Positions 45,520 to 57,188 are shown, counted from the stretch's first letter. The stretch is 64,000 nucleotides of DNA from Brachypterus glaber (GCA_958510825.1 OY294044.1:103392893-103456892); one strand, 5' to 3'. The notes: generated by a model not told the origin, from the sequence alone. Numbers and translations: made by a program.

Positions 45520-46324
45520 CCCCTTCCCGCATGAATTTTTATTTTTGAATGAAAAAAGTCCAAACGTTCTTATATCGGGAAAAATATTTTTAAAAATCAA
45601 ACTTTTTAATTTTTATCAAACGATTTAATTTTTATATATTTTTTTTGCAAAAAACGATGTGTGCCATATGTGGAACACTATGCAGTAAGAGAACTTATGA
45701 AGTATGTCAGTCCGGCTGTCTGTCCGGGATATTTATGACCACGATAACTCAAGAACGCTTTGTTCTAAAGCTGGAATTGTTTTTGGTAAAAATCGGGGTG
45801 GGGCAAGGAGATAAGATGGGATAAAAAACAAGTCTTTTCAAAAACATTTTTTGTATATTTTTTTTTCGTTTCTCTCTTTAAAAAAAAACAAAAATTTTGA
45901 AAAAAATTTTTTTTTTCAATTTAATTTTTTTTTGTTTTCCAAATGTTTCAATAAACGTAGACCTACAGTATAATTTTGTTGGCAGCAATCTTTTATTTCG
46001 TTATTGCATAATTTATTGTTCTTTTAATGCATGGTAGCCATTTATAGCACATACCTATTTTTATATATAACACAATATTTTTATATTGCACAATTAGACC
46101 GTTAGTTTTAGGCTATTCAGTCTTCAGCCTACACGCAAAATCCTTATTAAAAACGTTAATAAAATTTTGCTTAATTAACTTTAGATGGCCGGATTGTTTT
46201 TCAGATATCTGTAACAGGTTCTTTATTCATAACAAAAAGTTATTGATCTCTTGTTTAACAGTAAGCACCACAAATAATGAAAAAAACGGTTCGTGCCATA
46301 AATGGTACAGTATGCGAGAAGGGG
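45520..46324. mobile_element. piggyBac-like non-autonomous element (805 bp)
   Basis: TTAA at 45516-45519 and 46325-46328 bracket CCCCTTCCCGCAT and its inverse ATGCGAGAAGGGG. TTAA target and CCC-type 13-bp ends are characteristic of piggyBac. A subterminal direct repeat (GTGCCATATGTGGAACACTA and GTGCCATAAATGGTACAGTA) lies near each end. No transposase frame is present. Confidence 0.85.
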
Positions 46325-46439
46325 TTAACAAATTGATTGAGAAAAAGTTTCTTCTCCCACTTTCTCACTTTCTTTAAAAGTTTTGCTTAGTTTCTTATTC
46401 CCACGTAATTTTCAAATAAGCCGGATTTTTCATATTTTA

Positions 46440-46665
46440 GCGAGGTTATTGAAAAAAAAAGTGTACAAGGATTGTGAGAATCGAAGGAGTGTGGAAGATT
46501 GTCAAAGATTATCAAAAAGATTGTGAAAGATTGTACAAAATTTTAATGAAGATTCTGAAGATTGTGGGAAGATTTCAGATAATTGTGGATGATTCTGGAG
46601 GATTGTAGATGATTGTGGAGGAAGGAATTGTCAAGGATTGTGGAAGATTATAGTACATCTGGTAT
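46440..46665 (+). repeat. Degenerate GATTGTGGA repeat
   Basis: About 15 variants of AAGATTGTGGA or GATTCTGAA are spaced irregularly by 10-20 bases. It lies directly upstream of the ORF1-like frame. Confidence 0.7.
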
Positions 46666-46679
46666 TGTCCAATAAATAA

Positions 46680-47231
46680 GCTCCTCGTATTTTAGATTCT
46701 TTTCGTATAATTGAGGAGCATATTTACAAAATACACAATCTTACAATGGAAAACAATTATCTAAAAACAAAAATAAACAATATGGAGCAATACTCAAGGA
46801 GAAAAAACATAAGAATTTATGGGATACCGGAAAGTAAAACTGAAACTAGTTTGATTGAGACTATAAAAAAATCTACAAATCTGAATTTTTCCGTAGAAAA
46901 TGTTGAATGCGCCTATAGATTAGGCAAATCGAACAAAAATACTCGAGCCATATTTTTAAAATTTAGAAATGAACCCTCTAAGAAAAATGTTATGGAAAAT
47001 CGAAGAAAACTTAAAGGAACTAAAATTGTTTTGACAGATGACCTAACCAAAGACAATCACGATCTATTAAAAATCTCAATTGTGACATTTGGAAAAAAAC
47101 AGGTTTGGGTTTTAGATGGGAAAATTTATGTAAATATTGCTGGTAAAAAAGTTGTTATAAAAGACAAGAATGATTTAAGTAAATACCAGGACCAAGACGA
47201 GGATACAATGAAAAGGACAGCTAACAGTTAA
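46680..47231 (+). pseudogene. LINE ORF1-like RNA-binding protein, 5'-truncated
   Basis: The frame is open from 46680 with an ATG at 46746, giving 161 residues. A heptad-like stretch (MENNYLKTKINNMEQYSRRKNIRIYGIPE) leads into an RRM-like region: RRKNIRIYGIPE (strand 1, RNP2-like), ARAIFLKFRN (RNP1-like; read TRAIFLKF in this copy) and RRKLKGTKIVLTDDLTK near the end. This order matches the coiled-coil plus RRM ORF1 proteins of L1- and Jockey/CR1-type insect retrotransposons, which bind element RNA. No endonuclease or RT follows. Instead the frame ends and a 350-bp 3' region with an ATT tail begins. It is therefore either an internally deleted LINE or a short parasite of one. Confident about the family type, unsure of the clade. 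Confidence 0.65.
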
Positions 47232-47580
47232 TTTTGAAAAATTTGACACTAGAGTGATTGAAATGGGTTACTAAATATACTTTTTTCTTTAATTTTTATT
47301 CTTGTTAAGAATTTCCTTCTTTTTAATATTGTTTTTAATTTTTTTTTTCTTTTATGTCAAATGAGAATCAGAATTATCTCAAAATCTCAGAATTAATTTC
47401 AAAATTAATATTATCTTTAATATATTAATTAAGTGATAAATGTAATATAATAATTTAAGTAATAAATGTATGTTTTTACCTATAATATGCACACAAGCCC
47501 GGCTTAGGCATTTGTAGGTAAATTTTTATGTAAATTTCATCATCTACTAATAAATATTATTATTATTATTATTATTAATT
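47232..47580 (+). mobile_element. 3' UTR and (ATT)n tail of the ORF1-type element
   Basis: An AT-rich region carries CACACAAGCCCGGCTTAGGC and then TACTAATAAATATTATT with about seven ATT units ending near 47577. This is a normal LINE-type 3' end. Confidence 0.6.
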
Positions 47581-47849
47581 ACCTTCAACAAACATCCAGA
47601 AAAATGTGGTTACATGAAAATAATTTAAAATGGTTCCTATGAATATACATGTAATAGATGCGTAACTTCCTAAGTTATGTTTCAGCTGCAAAAAAGAAGA
47701 AAAAGTATATTAATAAATATATACCATTGCTATGTTACCAAGCGGGCCATATAAGACATAATATCTCTGCTGTTTTTGGCATTATTTTTAAAGCTGACAA
47801 ATTAAATTGGTTATACTGATTATAGTCCTAGTCCTAGTTTCTTACTATG

Positions 47850-48062
47850 GTCTGTTTTTTTTTTTAACAAGATAGTACATTAAAAATCTCACAGTAAATA
47901 TTATTACAACAGGTTTGAACAGTATATGTTTGTGTGTAGAATATAGTTATGTTTTATAAAATAAACTACTCAGTATATTCGCACATCCAATATACGAATC
48001 TGTTTTAAAAATATTCACTGTACGATTTTTAATTTTAATCTTGCTTGAAATAACAGACCATA
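47850..48062. mobile_element. Solo copy of the CTATGGTCTG MITE
   Basis: Single, more diverged copy of the 216-bp unit arrayed at 35873-36999, with both inverted ends (CTATGGTCTG, CAGACCATA). Confidence 0.85.
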
Positions 48063-48065
48063 ATT

Positions 48066-49109
48066 TTAATTTTGGACATGGCTGTAACTCCAAAACAAAA
48101 TCTAGTTAAAACTTTTGTTTCTACAGCTTAGTAGCTTATTAGGTCTGCAATCACTGACCTATTATTAGGTCTCGAAACGACAATAAACAAATAAATAAAA
48201 ATTCTACTTTTGTAGTTTTACTAATAACGCCAACAAATGCCTCCTACCTCTGAGGTATGGCCCACCTGGTATAGAATAAAATTCATAAAGGTTTTGTTAT
48301 TTTTATATGTTAAATGGGATTTTTAGCATACACAATTTTGTGTTTTTGTTTAATATAATAGTTTTTAGGTTTTAGATACTTCAATGATTACAAAATCTAT
48401 TGTACTGGGTGTATATGAAATTAGTCTGCGATTTAAAGTTTTAGTGGACGAGATTTAAAGCTAATGGGATACCCTGTAATTTCTAATAGAGCTTGTTAAA
48501 CAAATACTAAGGCTTTCCACTTTCAAGTAATGAATTAAACTCCGCGGCGCGCCGGTACTTTGCTAAGTACTGTAAAATAACGTTGATTTTACTGTGTACA
48601 TTCTTAAGTAAATAGAGATGTATGTACTTACTACAATTAAAGTTAGAATCCACATGCAATAAGTCAACATATATGACCACATCAAGTTCATATGTATTGT
48701 GTTTCTTAAACATTTTAGTTCCCTGAAAAGAAAAATTATTTTATTATTAAATTAATTTAAAAATATAAAAAAAATCTTGTATAAAACACAAGGCAAAAGT
48801 CACAATGCCTTAAAATCGTACTTTTTATCTTCTTAACTATCCTGTTGAAAAATTTTAGTGTAAGACATATAAAAACGCACACAAAATTATTAGTTTTTAC
48901 CAAAACTTTTATTTTAACTTTTTTTTTACTATTCTATGGATACCGCCTTCGCCAAAATTGTAAAAAATTGAGTATTTGAAAAGATATATTTTTTTGATTT
49001 TTTTCTTATTTAGGATTTTTTTTGTTGTAATATTTTTTCATTTTTTTTTAATTATAAAAAAAATAAAAAAAATGATGATGCTAATAAAACAATACTTTTG
49101 TTTTGTTGG
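48066..49109. other. No gene recognised
   Basis: AT-rich, with T tracts near 48990-49060. No domain in any frame. Confidence 0.4.
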
Positions 49110-49112
49110 CTT

Positions 49113-49259
49113 GGGAACGTTCAAGTATTACGTAACGCTTCTAGGGGGTGGTGGGGGTCATTTTGGAGTGTTACGCCCATGTTAATTGTATAGGAATATA
49201 GCGTTCAGGGGGGGTCCAAAATGATCAAAATTTGCGTTACGTAATACTTGAACGTTCCC
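49113..49259. mobile_element. GGGAACGTTC MITE (147 bp)
   Basis: GGGAACGTTCAAGTATTACG and its inverse, flanked by CTT at 49110-49112 and 49260-49262. The middle matches the 63264 copy. Confidence 0.85.
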
Positions 49260-49543
49260 CTTCAGCATTTTTTTAAATTCTTTTATACCAATCTGAAATT
49301 CAGATTTTGAATATAACATTCATTAATTCTATAGACCTAATAGTCTAAGAATTGATGACCATTTTCATTCTACGTTTTCGTTTGGACTTAAATTACATTA
49401 AAATTAGGCTACTTTCAAATCTCCAAGTTCTGGTTCCTGTTGCTTTGAGTGCTAGAAGCCCCAAAAAGGTGGTAAAATGGGGTATTATAAAAATTTATTT
49501 TTAACTTACGGAGACAAATGCATTACATTTATGACATTTTTAT

Positions 49544-49814
49544 GGGAGGCATAGCGTAGTGGCTAGCGCGTATGCTTAGCAAGTCTACTATCGTGAGTTC
49601 GATTCTCACTGGCGCCGATTTGCCTTTTTCAGTTAATTAATAATTGAAATTTGGCGAAGGCGATAAGTGAAACGGACACTCCCTACAAACTGGTTCGAAA
49701 GTCAGTATAAGTTGGTGGTTTGGACTTTTACTACTAGCCCACACAAGTCCTGGACTTAGGGGATGCTTAATTAAGTAGAATAGTACGAGGTTAAACAAAC
49801 AAACAAAACAAACA
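49544..49814 (+). mobile_element. tRNA-derived SINE with (CAAA)n tail
   Basis: An RNA polymerase III A box (TAGCGTAGTGG, 49552-49562) and B box (GAGTTCGATTC, 49595-49605) are spaced as in a tRNA. GGCGCC ends the tRNA-like head. A roughly 180-bp body follows (CCCACACAAGTCCTGGACTT) and then AAACAAACAAACAAAACAAAC. The acceptor stem does not pair, so this is a SINE and not a functional tRNA gene. A related body lies inverted at 55628-55776. Confidence 0.8.
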
Positions 49815-50520
49815 TTCAGATTTGGCTATTTTCACAGTCAAACACAATTATTTTGCAGGCCAATGGGTAAAAACAGTCTTTAAAAAGTTCATTTGTCCTC
49901 TGTCAATTCTAAAAATTCCCCCAAGTTTTCATTTAATCAAAAAGTCTTTAATTAAATAATGAATAAATTCTCATTTCTTTAAAAATCTTAACATGACATA
50001 TGTCAATGGCACTTTTTAAAGACCCCTTTTACCCCTTAGCCCCAACATTATTAGTAATAACTAGAAATATTATTTCTCTACCTTTGACGTCAGAGGTTCT
50101 AAAAATAATGAAATTGCACCATGGTTAATAATGAATTTTTATTCAGCTGTTTTGGCATCTGACGTTTCACATAATTATTAAATCACATTGCTATTTACAA
50201 GTGTCTTTAGGCACCAAATTTATTTATTGCATGATAAATTAAAAAATATTAATTAAATTAGTACCTATAAAACATGTTTTACAAAAAAACACTTCGAAAA
50301 TTGAAAATCATTGGTCCATCATATTCAACCCATAGATTATCGTAAAGATCATAGATTACTAGAGGTACAACCCCCATATATTAGATATTCAACTCTTAAA
50401 ACGACAATGTTTTATAGGTTGCATATGCCTTGCTCCAAGCCTTGCGCAATTTGCGCAGCACAAATAATCTGGGCTTTTGTTGATATAACCTTAAAATAAA
50501 ATTGTTTTTTTTAAATGACA
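49815..50520. other. No gene recognised
   Basis: AT-rich stretch. Only a 62-codon frame (50311-50499) with no known domain. Confidence 0.4.
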
Positions 50521-50522
50521 AT

Positions 50523-51248
50523 CAGTGCGGTCCAAAAGTCACCCCCCCCCTCTTAACTTTTGAACGAGTTGAGATATCGATTTAAAATTTAGAACTCTTA
50601 AATAAGACAACTTAAACTATCTTTAAGCATATATTTGATACTTTTATCTCTTAAAATGTGAGCAGGGGGGCATGGGGGGAAATTTTTTTAAATGAAAGGG
50701 GGGTCGTGTGATACATCATTTTAAAGCCTTTAAAATTCTCTATATAACCATACAGTTTTAAAATTTTTAAACATGTTTTTTAAGGTTTTGATTTTTCAGT
50801 TTTTTGTGCTAAAAAAATAAATTTTTAAGTTTTTTTTGGTTAATTTTTATTTATGTCAACTAAAATTAGTTTAAAAATATAATTTATTTTTTTTCATTAT
50901 GAAATTAGGCATTTTTAAAAAATTGTTTGGATTTTTTAGAGAAATTTTGACAAAAATACCCATTTTCAACCCTATTTTAAACCCAAAAAAAAATGTTTAA
51001 AAAAAATAAAAAATTTACAGTTAAATGGAGAATTTTATATGCTTTAAAATGATGTATCACACGACCCCCTTTCCATTTAAAAAAATGTGCCCCCATGCCC
51101 CCCTGCCCACATTTTAAGAGCTGAAAGTATTAAATATATGCTAAAAGATAGTTTAAGTTGTCTTATTTAAAAGTTCCAAATTTGAAGTCGATATCTCAAC
51201 TGGTTCAAAAGTTAAGAGGGGGAAGGGGGTGACTTTTGGACCGCTCTG
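50523..51248. mobile_element. CAGTGCGGTCC foldback element, copy 1 (726 bp)
   Basis: The ends CAGTGCGGTCCAAAAGTCAC and the inverse at 51229-51248 carry long arms with TTAACTTTTGAAC and TGATACATCATTTTAAAG. The end style suggests Tc1/mariner. No transposase frame. Copy 2 is at 61904. Confidence 0.85.
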
Positions 51249-51599
51249 TATTTATTAACAAAATTTAACAAAAGTAATTAGTAATTTTGTAAACTACTTA
51301 TAAAAATTATAGTTAATTGTACAATTTCGGCAAGACATATTTATATAAGCAGGTGATGTTATTGGTATATTTATTTCTCTTTTTACCGGTAAAATTATTA
51401 TGTGTTAAAAGTTTTTGAGTATTCTGTATGAGGTGAATTTGTATTAAAGATGTGGGGTACTGTGGGGTTTTCCGTTTCATTAAAATCAGTAGGCATAGTT
51501 GTATTGAAGAAAAATTAACTAAAGAAAGTAGCTTTGTCATTAAATTTTAGTAAAATAAATAAATAAATAGCTAATTAATTATACTGGTAGTGAAAAAAA

Positions 51600-51733
51600 T
51601 ACTATATTTTCCACGTGAGTGAAGATTTAACATTTTAGATTGCGTCTTGCGGGCTTCGCGCTAGCGAGCTTATCCCGCAATTTGACGCAGGTCAGAAATG
51701 TTAAACTTCTCTCACTTGGTAAATAATATACTA
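51600..51733. mobile_element. Hairpin MITE (about 134 bp)
   Basis: The arms CCACGTGAGTGAAGATTTAA and TTAAACTTCTCTCACTTGG are inverted. The loop carries TTGCGGG...CCCGCAA and CGCTAGCG. Confidence 0.75.
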
Positions 51734-52799
51734 TTTAGGAATCCTTATTTCCACAGCTTTTTGAGCTTCTAGAAACCAAAGGAACTGGATCCAGAATCTA
51801 GCAATGATGTACTTTAAGACATACATATAAAATACAGCCGGGAAAAAATAATGAAATATAAATGGTCACCAGCTCTCGGACTAAGATATAACCGTACAAT
51901 AAAAGTATAAAGGTTTGAATTAAGTAATACTAGATATGCGTTATTTTCGTTAGTTCTGATAAAGTTTATTCAATTCAAAAGAATATTAATGTTATCAGCA
52001 TTGAAAAGAATTAAGTAGGCCTATAGCCAATCTAAAATGGATGAGAAGAGCCGAGATAAAGTAGGCCCTGATAGAAACACTGGGGACCTACGCCAGAGAA
52101 GAGCCTTTCATGGCTAAAAAGTTAAAGGAGGATAACGTTTTATTTTTGGGCCACATCAAGAGTGTTTTTAGCTTTAAAATGATAAGAAATGAAAAATTAA
52201 TTAACTAAAACTGTTTATTTAGTAGTGATTTTTAATAAATACAGATCGATTATAAAGTGTAGAACAGTTTGAAAAGAAAATACTCTTCCTTTGAAGCCAC
52301 GCCTCTGTTAGAGATGTGCGCGACAAGCCCATGTGATTGCTACGTACAACAGCTCGGTGGCCAGTAAAACGCACACAGCTTTCTTGCATTTTACTCATCG
52401 TTAATGCCAGTTTTGCAATAAAAAGTGTTCGACACTTTATAAACGCACGGTATATTTTAATAAAATTAATAAAATAAATAAAATTAATTAAAAATGTACA
52501 TCTTGGCAATATTGCTTTTTATTATGAGACAAGTTAATTTTTTAATAAAATGACACCAAAAAAGAGTTTTGGATGTAATGGGTACATTAATAAAAAGAGT
52601 ACCGCAAAGCCAGCTTCAAATGTACAATACCGACCATTTCTTATTAACTGGAAGCTTGAAACTAATTTAAAGAGGGTACTCACAGAATCTTAATTTAGCA
52701 AAAAAGTTTAGTATTAATTACGGTAACGTGCTCTTAGTGGATATAAATACTAGACTGATAATATTACAAATAATTTTTAGTGCAACAAATCTTCTCCAA
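51734..52799. other. No gene recognised
   Basis: A 96-codon minus-strand frame (52219-52509) has no recognisable domain. Otherwise AT-rich. Confidence 0.4.
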
Positions 52800-53730
52800 A
52801 CCATTTCAATATAATTGTTGGAAAATCAAAATAGCAAGAAAAAAAAATAGATCTTCTGGTCAATTTTATATACATTAATTCCATACAGTTTCTTCATAAT
52901 CTGTGATCTATTTTAGGTTTCCCGTTCTGTCGGTGAATCTCTTTCTCATTAAATAACTGTTTTATCTTGTATACTGTGCATATGTAGTATACTTATAGGG
53001 CGAAGTTGAGGTAGTGATTTTTAAGAATACAGGGTGGGATTTTATTCAAATAAAAAACGGATAAAGTTTAATGCAAATTTAATTTAATAAAAAAGTAAAG
53101 TAACATTAATCATAACTAATTAATAATTATGGACAAAAATTCCCAAACTATAAAATAAATATATAAAATACTATATTTTTAAGTTATTATTTGAATGGAA
53201 ATTGTAAATTATTATAATACGGGTCCGATATCAATACCTTAACTTTGCCCTATAAGTATAATACATTATAATTGTTTGGAAAACCAAAATACCAAGATAA
53301 AAAAATAGATCTTCCGGTCAATTTTATATACATTAATTCCATGCACTTTCTTCATAATCTGTGATCTATTTTAGGTTTCCCGTTCTGTCGGTGAATCTCT
53401 TCCTCATTAAATAACTGTTTTATCTTGTATACTGTGCATATGTAGTGTAATTATAGGGCTAAGTTGAGGTATTGATTTTCAAGAATACAGGGTCGAATTT
53501 TATTCAAATAAAAAACGGATAAAGTTTAATGCAAATTTAATTTAATAAAAAAGTAAAGTAACATTAATCATAACTAATTATTCGGTAATTGTGGACACAC
53601 GAAAATTACCAAACTATAAAATAAATATATAATATACTATATTTTTAATTTATTATTTGAATGGAAATTGTAAATTATTAGAATACGGGTCTGATATCAA
53701 TACCTCAACTTTGCCCTATAAGTATAATAC
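52800..53730. repeat. Tandem duplication of a ~460-bp unit containing a TIR element
   Basis: The unit beginning ATAGATCTTCYGGTCAATTT recurs with an offset of 458 bp (52847 and 53305). Each unit contains a ~280-bp MITE-like segment with inverted ends TATAGGGCGAAGTTGAGGTA and its complement (52988-53271 and about 53446-53727). Copies differ by scattered substitutions. Confidence 0.9.
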
Positions 53731-54039
53731 ATAATAAATTCTTTAAATCAATTTATATTTCTGTAAAATTATTTTATTTAATGTAAAACTTTACTGACAC
53801 AACTTATTTGTGATGTCTAAAATGACGAGGTGAACTACTTAATAATGTAAGCCCTGTTGTCAGATTGATTTTTTCTTTTTGAAAAAGTCATCAAATATTA
53901 CCAAAATTTATCTATTTTGAAGGTGTTCCGGAATGTTTTGGGGGTTAAAAATTTGGCAAAAAGGTCTTTTTAAAGACCCGTGTGTGTGCAAAATCTTAGG
54001 AAGGACCGCAGACGCCCAAAAACCGATATCCTCCTTTCT
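53731..54039. other. No gene recognised
   Basis: Short AT-rich spacer. Confidence 0.4.
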
Positions 54040-54660
54040 AAAATTCTGAAAAAAAGTTTCTATAAAGGGTGGTCCGGAAATGAGCCCTAAGGGAGCTACG
54101 GCCCTTCGAAGATGACATATTGAATGAGGAACAAAAAAAAGCATTATTCAAATTTTAATGCTGCAGGGTGATTCTTCATTTAAAACTAAGCAAAAAAGTA
54201 TTCTTCACCAAAACTCCTAAATTTAATAATAAAGGAGTAATAGCCTTTTAAAAAGTAACGTTTTTGGTGGCAAAAAATGGGTCTTCCACTTAATTGATTT
54301 TTTTTTGAAAACGGTTGCTCCTACAGTATTACATTATATGACATTTTTTGTGCATTTTTACTCAAGAAATCTATATTTTTACAAAAAATCCAAAAAAATA
54401 CACATAAAAAAGTTTGGGGCCAAAATGTGTTAAGCCTCACATATTTTGTCCGTCTAGGCATGCCTCTAGATAAATTAAAAAAGTTCGTCACTCTAGCTTA
54501 AAGGGTACCAAAGTTATTAATTAAAAACATTATTTTTATTACAATTTTAAAGGGCCGTAGCTCCCTTAGGGCTCATTTATGGACCAACCTTTATAGGAAC
54601 TTTTTTAAATATTTTTGGATGTAGAATCACCATTTAAATTTTGGCATGCCAGTTATTGAT
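54040..54660. mobile_element. CAGGGTGATCC foldback, truncated at both ends
   Basis: Its inverted arms (GAGCCCTAAGGGAGCTACGG and complement) and the GGATGTAGAATCACC motif match the 34564 element. The terminal CAGGGTGATCC is lost on both sides. Confidence 0.75.
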
Positions 54661-54753
54661 GTGTGTTTAGATATTTTATGTGTGTGTTTTTTTAATTAAT
54701 ATCAACTGATTTGTATAAATCGCTGATTAATAATCAGTTAAGTACGAATCGTC

Positions 54754-54969
54754 ATGTCGAATAAAATAATGAAAAGTGCTAGAGGCAAAGAGCTCGCTGT
54801 GTATGAACATTTCATATACAGGAAGGAAAAGACTATTAAAAATAAAAAACTTTGGAAGTATGTAAATTACGACGTGTATTGTTGCAAGGGGCGTTTGCAT
54901 AATGCGGACGAAAATGTTTTTAAGGAAACTAGTCATGCCCACAACCCGAACCCAGCAGCTATATCATGA
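54754..54969 (+). pseudogene. FLYWCH-type zinc-finger fragment (71 aa)
   Basis: The frame runs from an ATG to a TGA. Residues about 14-65 read LAVYEHFIYRKEKTIK, then KKLWKYVNYDVYCCKGRLHN, then ENVFKETSHAHNPNP. This fits the FLYWCH pattern: a hydrophobic Tyr-rich start, Trp, Cys-Lys-Gly-Arg-Leu, and a final His-x-His-x-Pro. The first zinc-ligand cysteine, normally just after the Trp, is Tyr here (WKY), so the finger is probably damaged. FLYWCH domains occur in insect BTB proteins and in MULE-type transposases, where they bind DNA or protein. No partner domain lies nearby. It sits 94 bp after a truncated foldback element. It is either a lone exon, a gene relic or a transposase relic; I favour a relic. 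Confidence 0.55.
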
Positions 54970-55044
54970 ACAACTGTTTTATATCTGCAAAATATTTTAA
55001 TTTTTTTTATTTAATCTTTTTTTTTTTGAAAAAAAAAATACTTA

Positions 55045-55140
55045 TGCGCGGAAATGGTTTTCGCGTTAAAGTCCATGCGCGGTAACGGTGGAGCGGTAAT
55101 GGACTGCGCTGTAAAGACCCCTACGCGATATAGCAAAACA
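55045..55140. repeat. CpG-rich GCGCGGTAA motif cluster
   Basis: GCGCGGAAATGG, TTCGCGTTAAAG, TGCGCGGTAACGG and TGCGCTGTAAAG follow one another. They resemble the arm units of the 30659-31580 foldback. Confidence 0.5.
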
Positions 55141-55627
55141 AGGCCATTTTTGGAGTAAGTAGTATCGCACTCTATAGCCATATTATATAAAAACAATATT
55201 ATTCTTGGTGTACGCAAACAGAATGTAAACAGGATCTTAGAAAGCTTTGTACGCCTAAAGTAGGGTCTTATTATTTGATAATATACCTGGTTTTTGTATA
55301 CAAAAGAGACTTTCGGCTATAAGGCTCTTTAATATTGGAAAAGTTTTCATAAAATTGGCTTACTTTCTTTAATAATGATCATGTTTTCGTAGGGCTGTAA
55401 AAACAAACCCCTCAATGTACTGTTTTTTTTTTAATAATATAGGTACAGTGCTGAATATTAATAAGTATACAACTGTACTTTGCCGAAAATGTTTGGGATA
55501 CAATACAAGTATTGTACAAACTGGAAAAAGCAAATAAAGTTGTAGGTCCATGGATCCTTCAATCGTAAAACGCAATTCTGAGAGACATCTATTAATTTAC
55601 GTTGAAACTAAAAATTAATATTCACAT

Positions 55628-55776
55628 GTTTGTTTAACCTCGTACTTTACCCATTAACCATCTTCTAAGTCCAGGATTTCTGTGGGCTAGTAGGAGAGGG
55701 AACAACCGGCTTTAAGTGACTTTCGAACCGGTTTTTAGGGGGATGGTTTGCCAAGTTTTAATTATTATACATAAAA
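55628..55776 (-). mobile_element. SINE body, reverse and diverged
   Basis: TGTTTGTTTAACCTCGTAC, CTAAGTCCAGGATTT and GACTTTCGAACCGG are reverse complements of the 49544-49814 SINE body and tail. The tRNA-like head is not recognisable beyond about 55776. A GGTTCAATCC B-box-like motif near 55800 is on the other strand. Confidence 0.6.
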
Positions 55777-55839
55777 AGTCTTTTAACCAAGAAGTCCGAG
55801 GTTCAATCCATGGTCGAAGAACAAGTTTTTTAAATAATA

Positions 55840-56500
55840 TTTCATCCTAACCAAGTGCTTCGGAGAGCACGTAAAGCCGTCGGCCCTCCTAGACAGCGCT
55901 ACAAACGACCTAAAACAGGGTTAAAATGGCACCGGAACTGTGCTAAATAAAATAAATATGTGTGACAAGGAAGACTCTTCTGAAGTGGCGTCACAATAAC
56001 TAACATTTGTGTGACGTTATTTAATGATGGCCGCTTGATATAATCTAATTAATCAAATTATTTATTTACTGAATAAATATAATAAACGATGCATACACAA
56101 AGCATAAAATTTAATAAAATACTTATAGAGCTAAAAAACCTTTGTATAATTTAAAACACAAATAAATTAATTATAAAATTAAATAATTCAATTTTAATTA
56201 AAATACAAAATAATTAATGCGGAAGGACTTCGGTAGATAGCTCTTGCCGATTCTTTTTTTATATTTTATAGGATACTAGCACTTCACTAGCCGTGAAGCC
56301 TGTTCTTCGAAAGGATTAGTTAGAAACTTAAATTAGTTTTCTCTTTACTAACCTTGTTTATTAATTTCCCCGCAATCAAGGGGATAAGGTAATATTTCCT
56401 TTATAATTTTCGATATCAATAAATAATAAAGGACAGTTCTGCAAAATATTGAGATAGTAAAGAGATACGCACATTTTTTTAAAAATGTTTAAATTATTTC
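55840..56500. other. No gene recognised
   Basis: AT-rich stretch with no element border seen. Confidence 0.4.
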
Positions 56501-57120
56501 CCCTTAAAACTAAAATATCACAATTTTTACACCCTTAGGGGTCGAATATCGAAAATTCCTGAAACACGTATCTTTTCGATTTCTATAAAGAATATTTTTG
56601 CCAAATACAAAGATTCTAGATTAAGAGATCTCTGAAATACGCACACTTTTAAAAACCCTTTCAACCCCCGTCTCACCCCCGTAGGGGTCGAATTTCAAAA
56701 AATCCTTAAACACGTATCTTTTAGATTTCGATAAAGAATATTTTTGCCAAATATGAAGATTCTAGATGAAGAGGTCTTTGAGATACGCACACTCTTCGAA
56801 AAAGGGCAATATTTACATAATTTACCACTTACGACTTAAATATGACGATTTTTACCACCTTAGGGGTCGAATATCGAAAAATCCTGAAACACCTATCTTT
56901 TCGATTGCGATAAAGAACATTTTTGCCAAATATAAAGGTTCTAGATTAAGAGGTCTCTGAGATACGCACACTTTTTAAAAAACTTTTCAACCCCCGTTTC
57001 ATCCCCTTAAGGGTTAAATTTCGAAAAATCGCTTCTTAGTGGGTGCTTACATCATAAAAGGAACAAAATGTCCAAATTTCAAGTTTCTAGGTCCAGGGGT
57101 TTGGTCTGGGCGTTGATTGC
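56500..57120. repeat. Tandem repeat, 145-180 bp units, TTAGGGGTCGAAT type
   Basis: TAGGGGTCGAAT-type motifs lie near 56536, 56682 and 56861, with a variant near 57006. Each is followed in most units by CACGTATCTTTTMGATT, TTTTTGCCAAATA, GATTCTAGAT and GAGATACGCACACT. About 3.5 units. Confidence 0.85.
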
Positions 57121-57188
57121 TGAAGAGTTAGCATTTTATATAATAGATTAGGTTTTAAATTACAATATTACAGTAATTTTATCTACGG

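Noticed and set aside
49544..49618. Functional tRNA gene
   Set aside because: A and B boxes are good, but the acceptor stem does not pair and a SINE body with a CAAA tail follows.
52219..52509. 96-codon minus-strand frame
   Set aside because: No recognisable motif, AT-driven composition and no supporting context.
54727..54942. 71-codon minus-strand frame
   Set aside because: Antisense of the FLYWCH-like frame, which has the better protein evidence.
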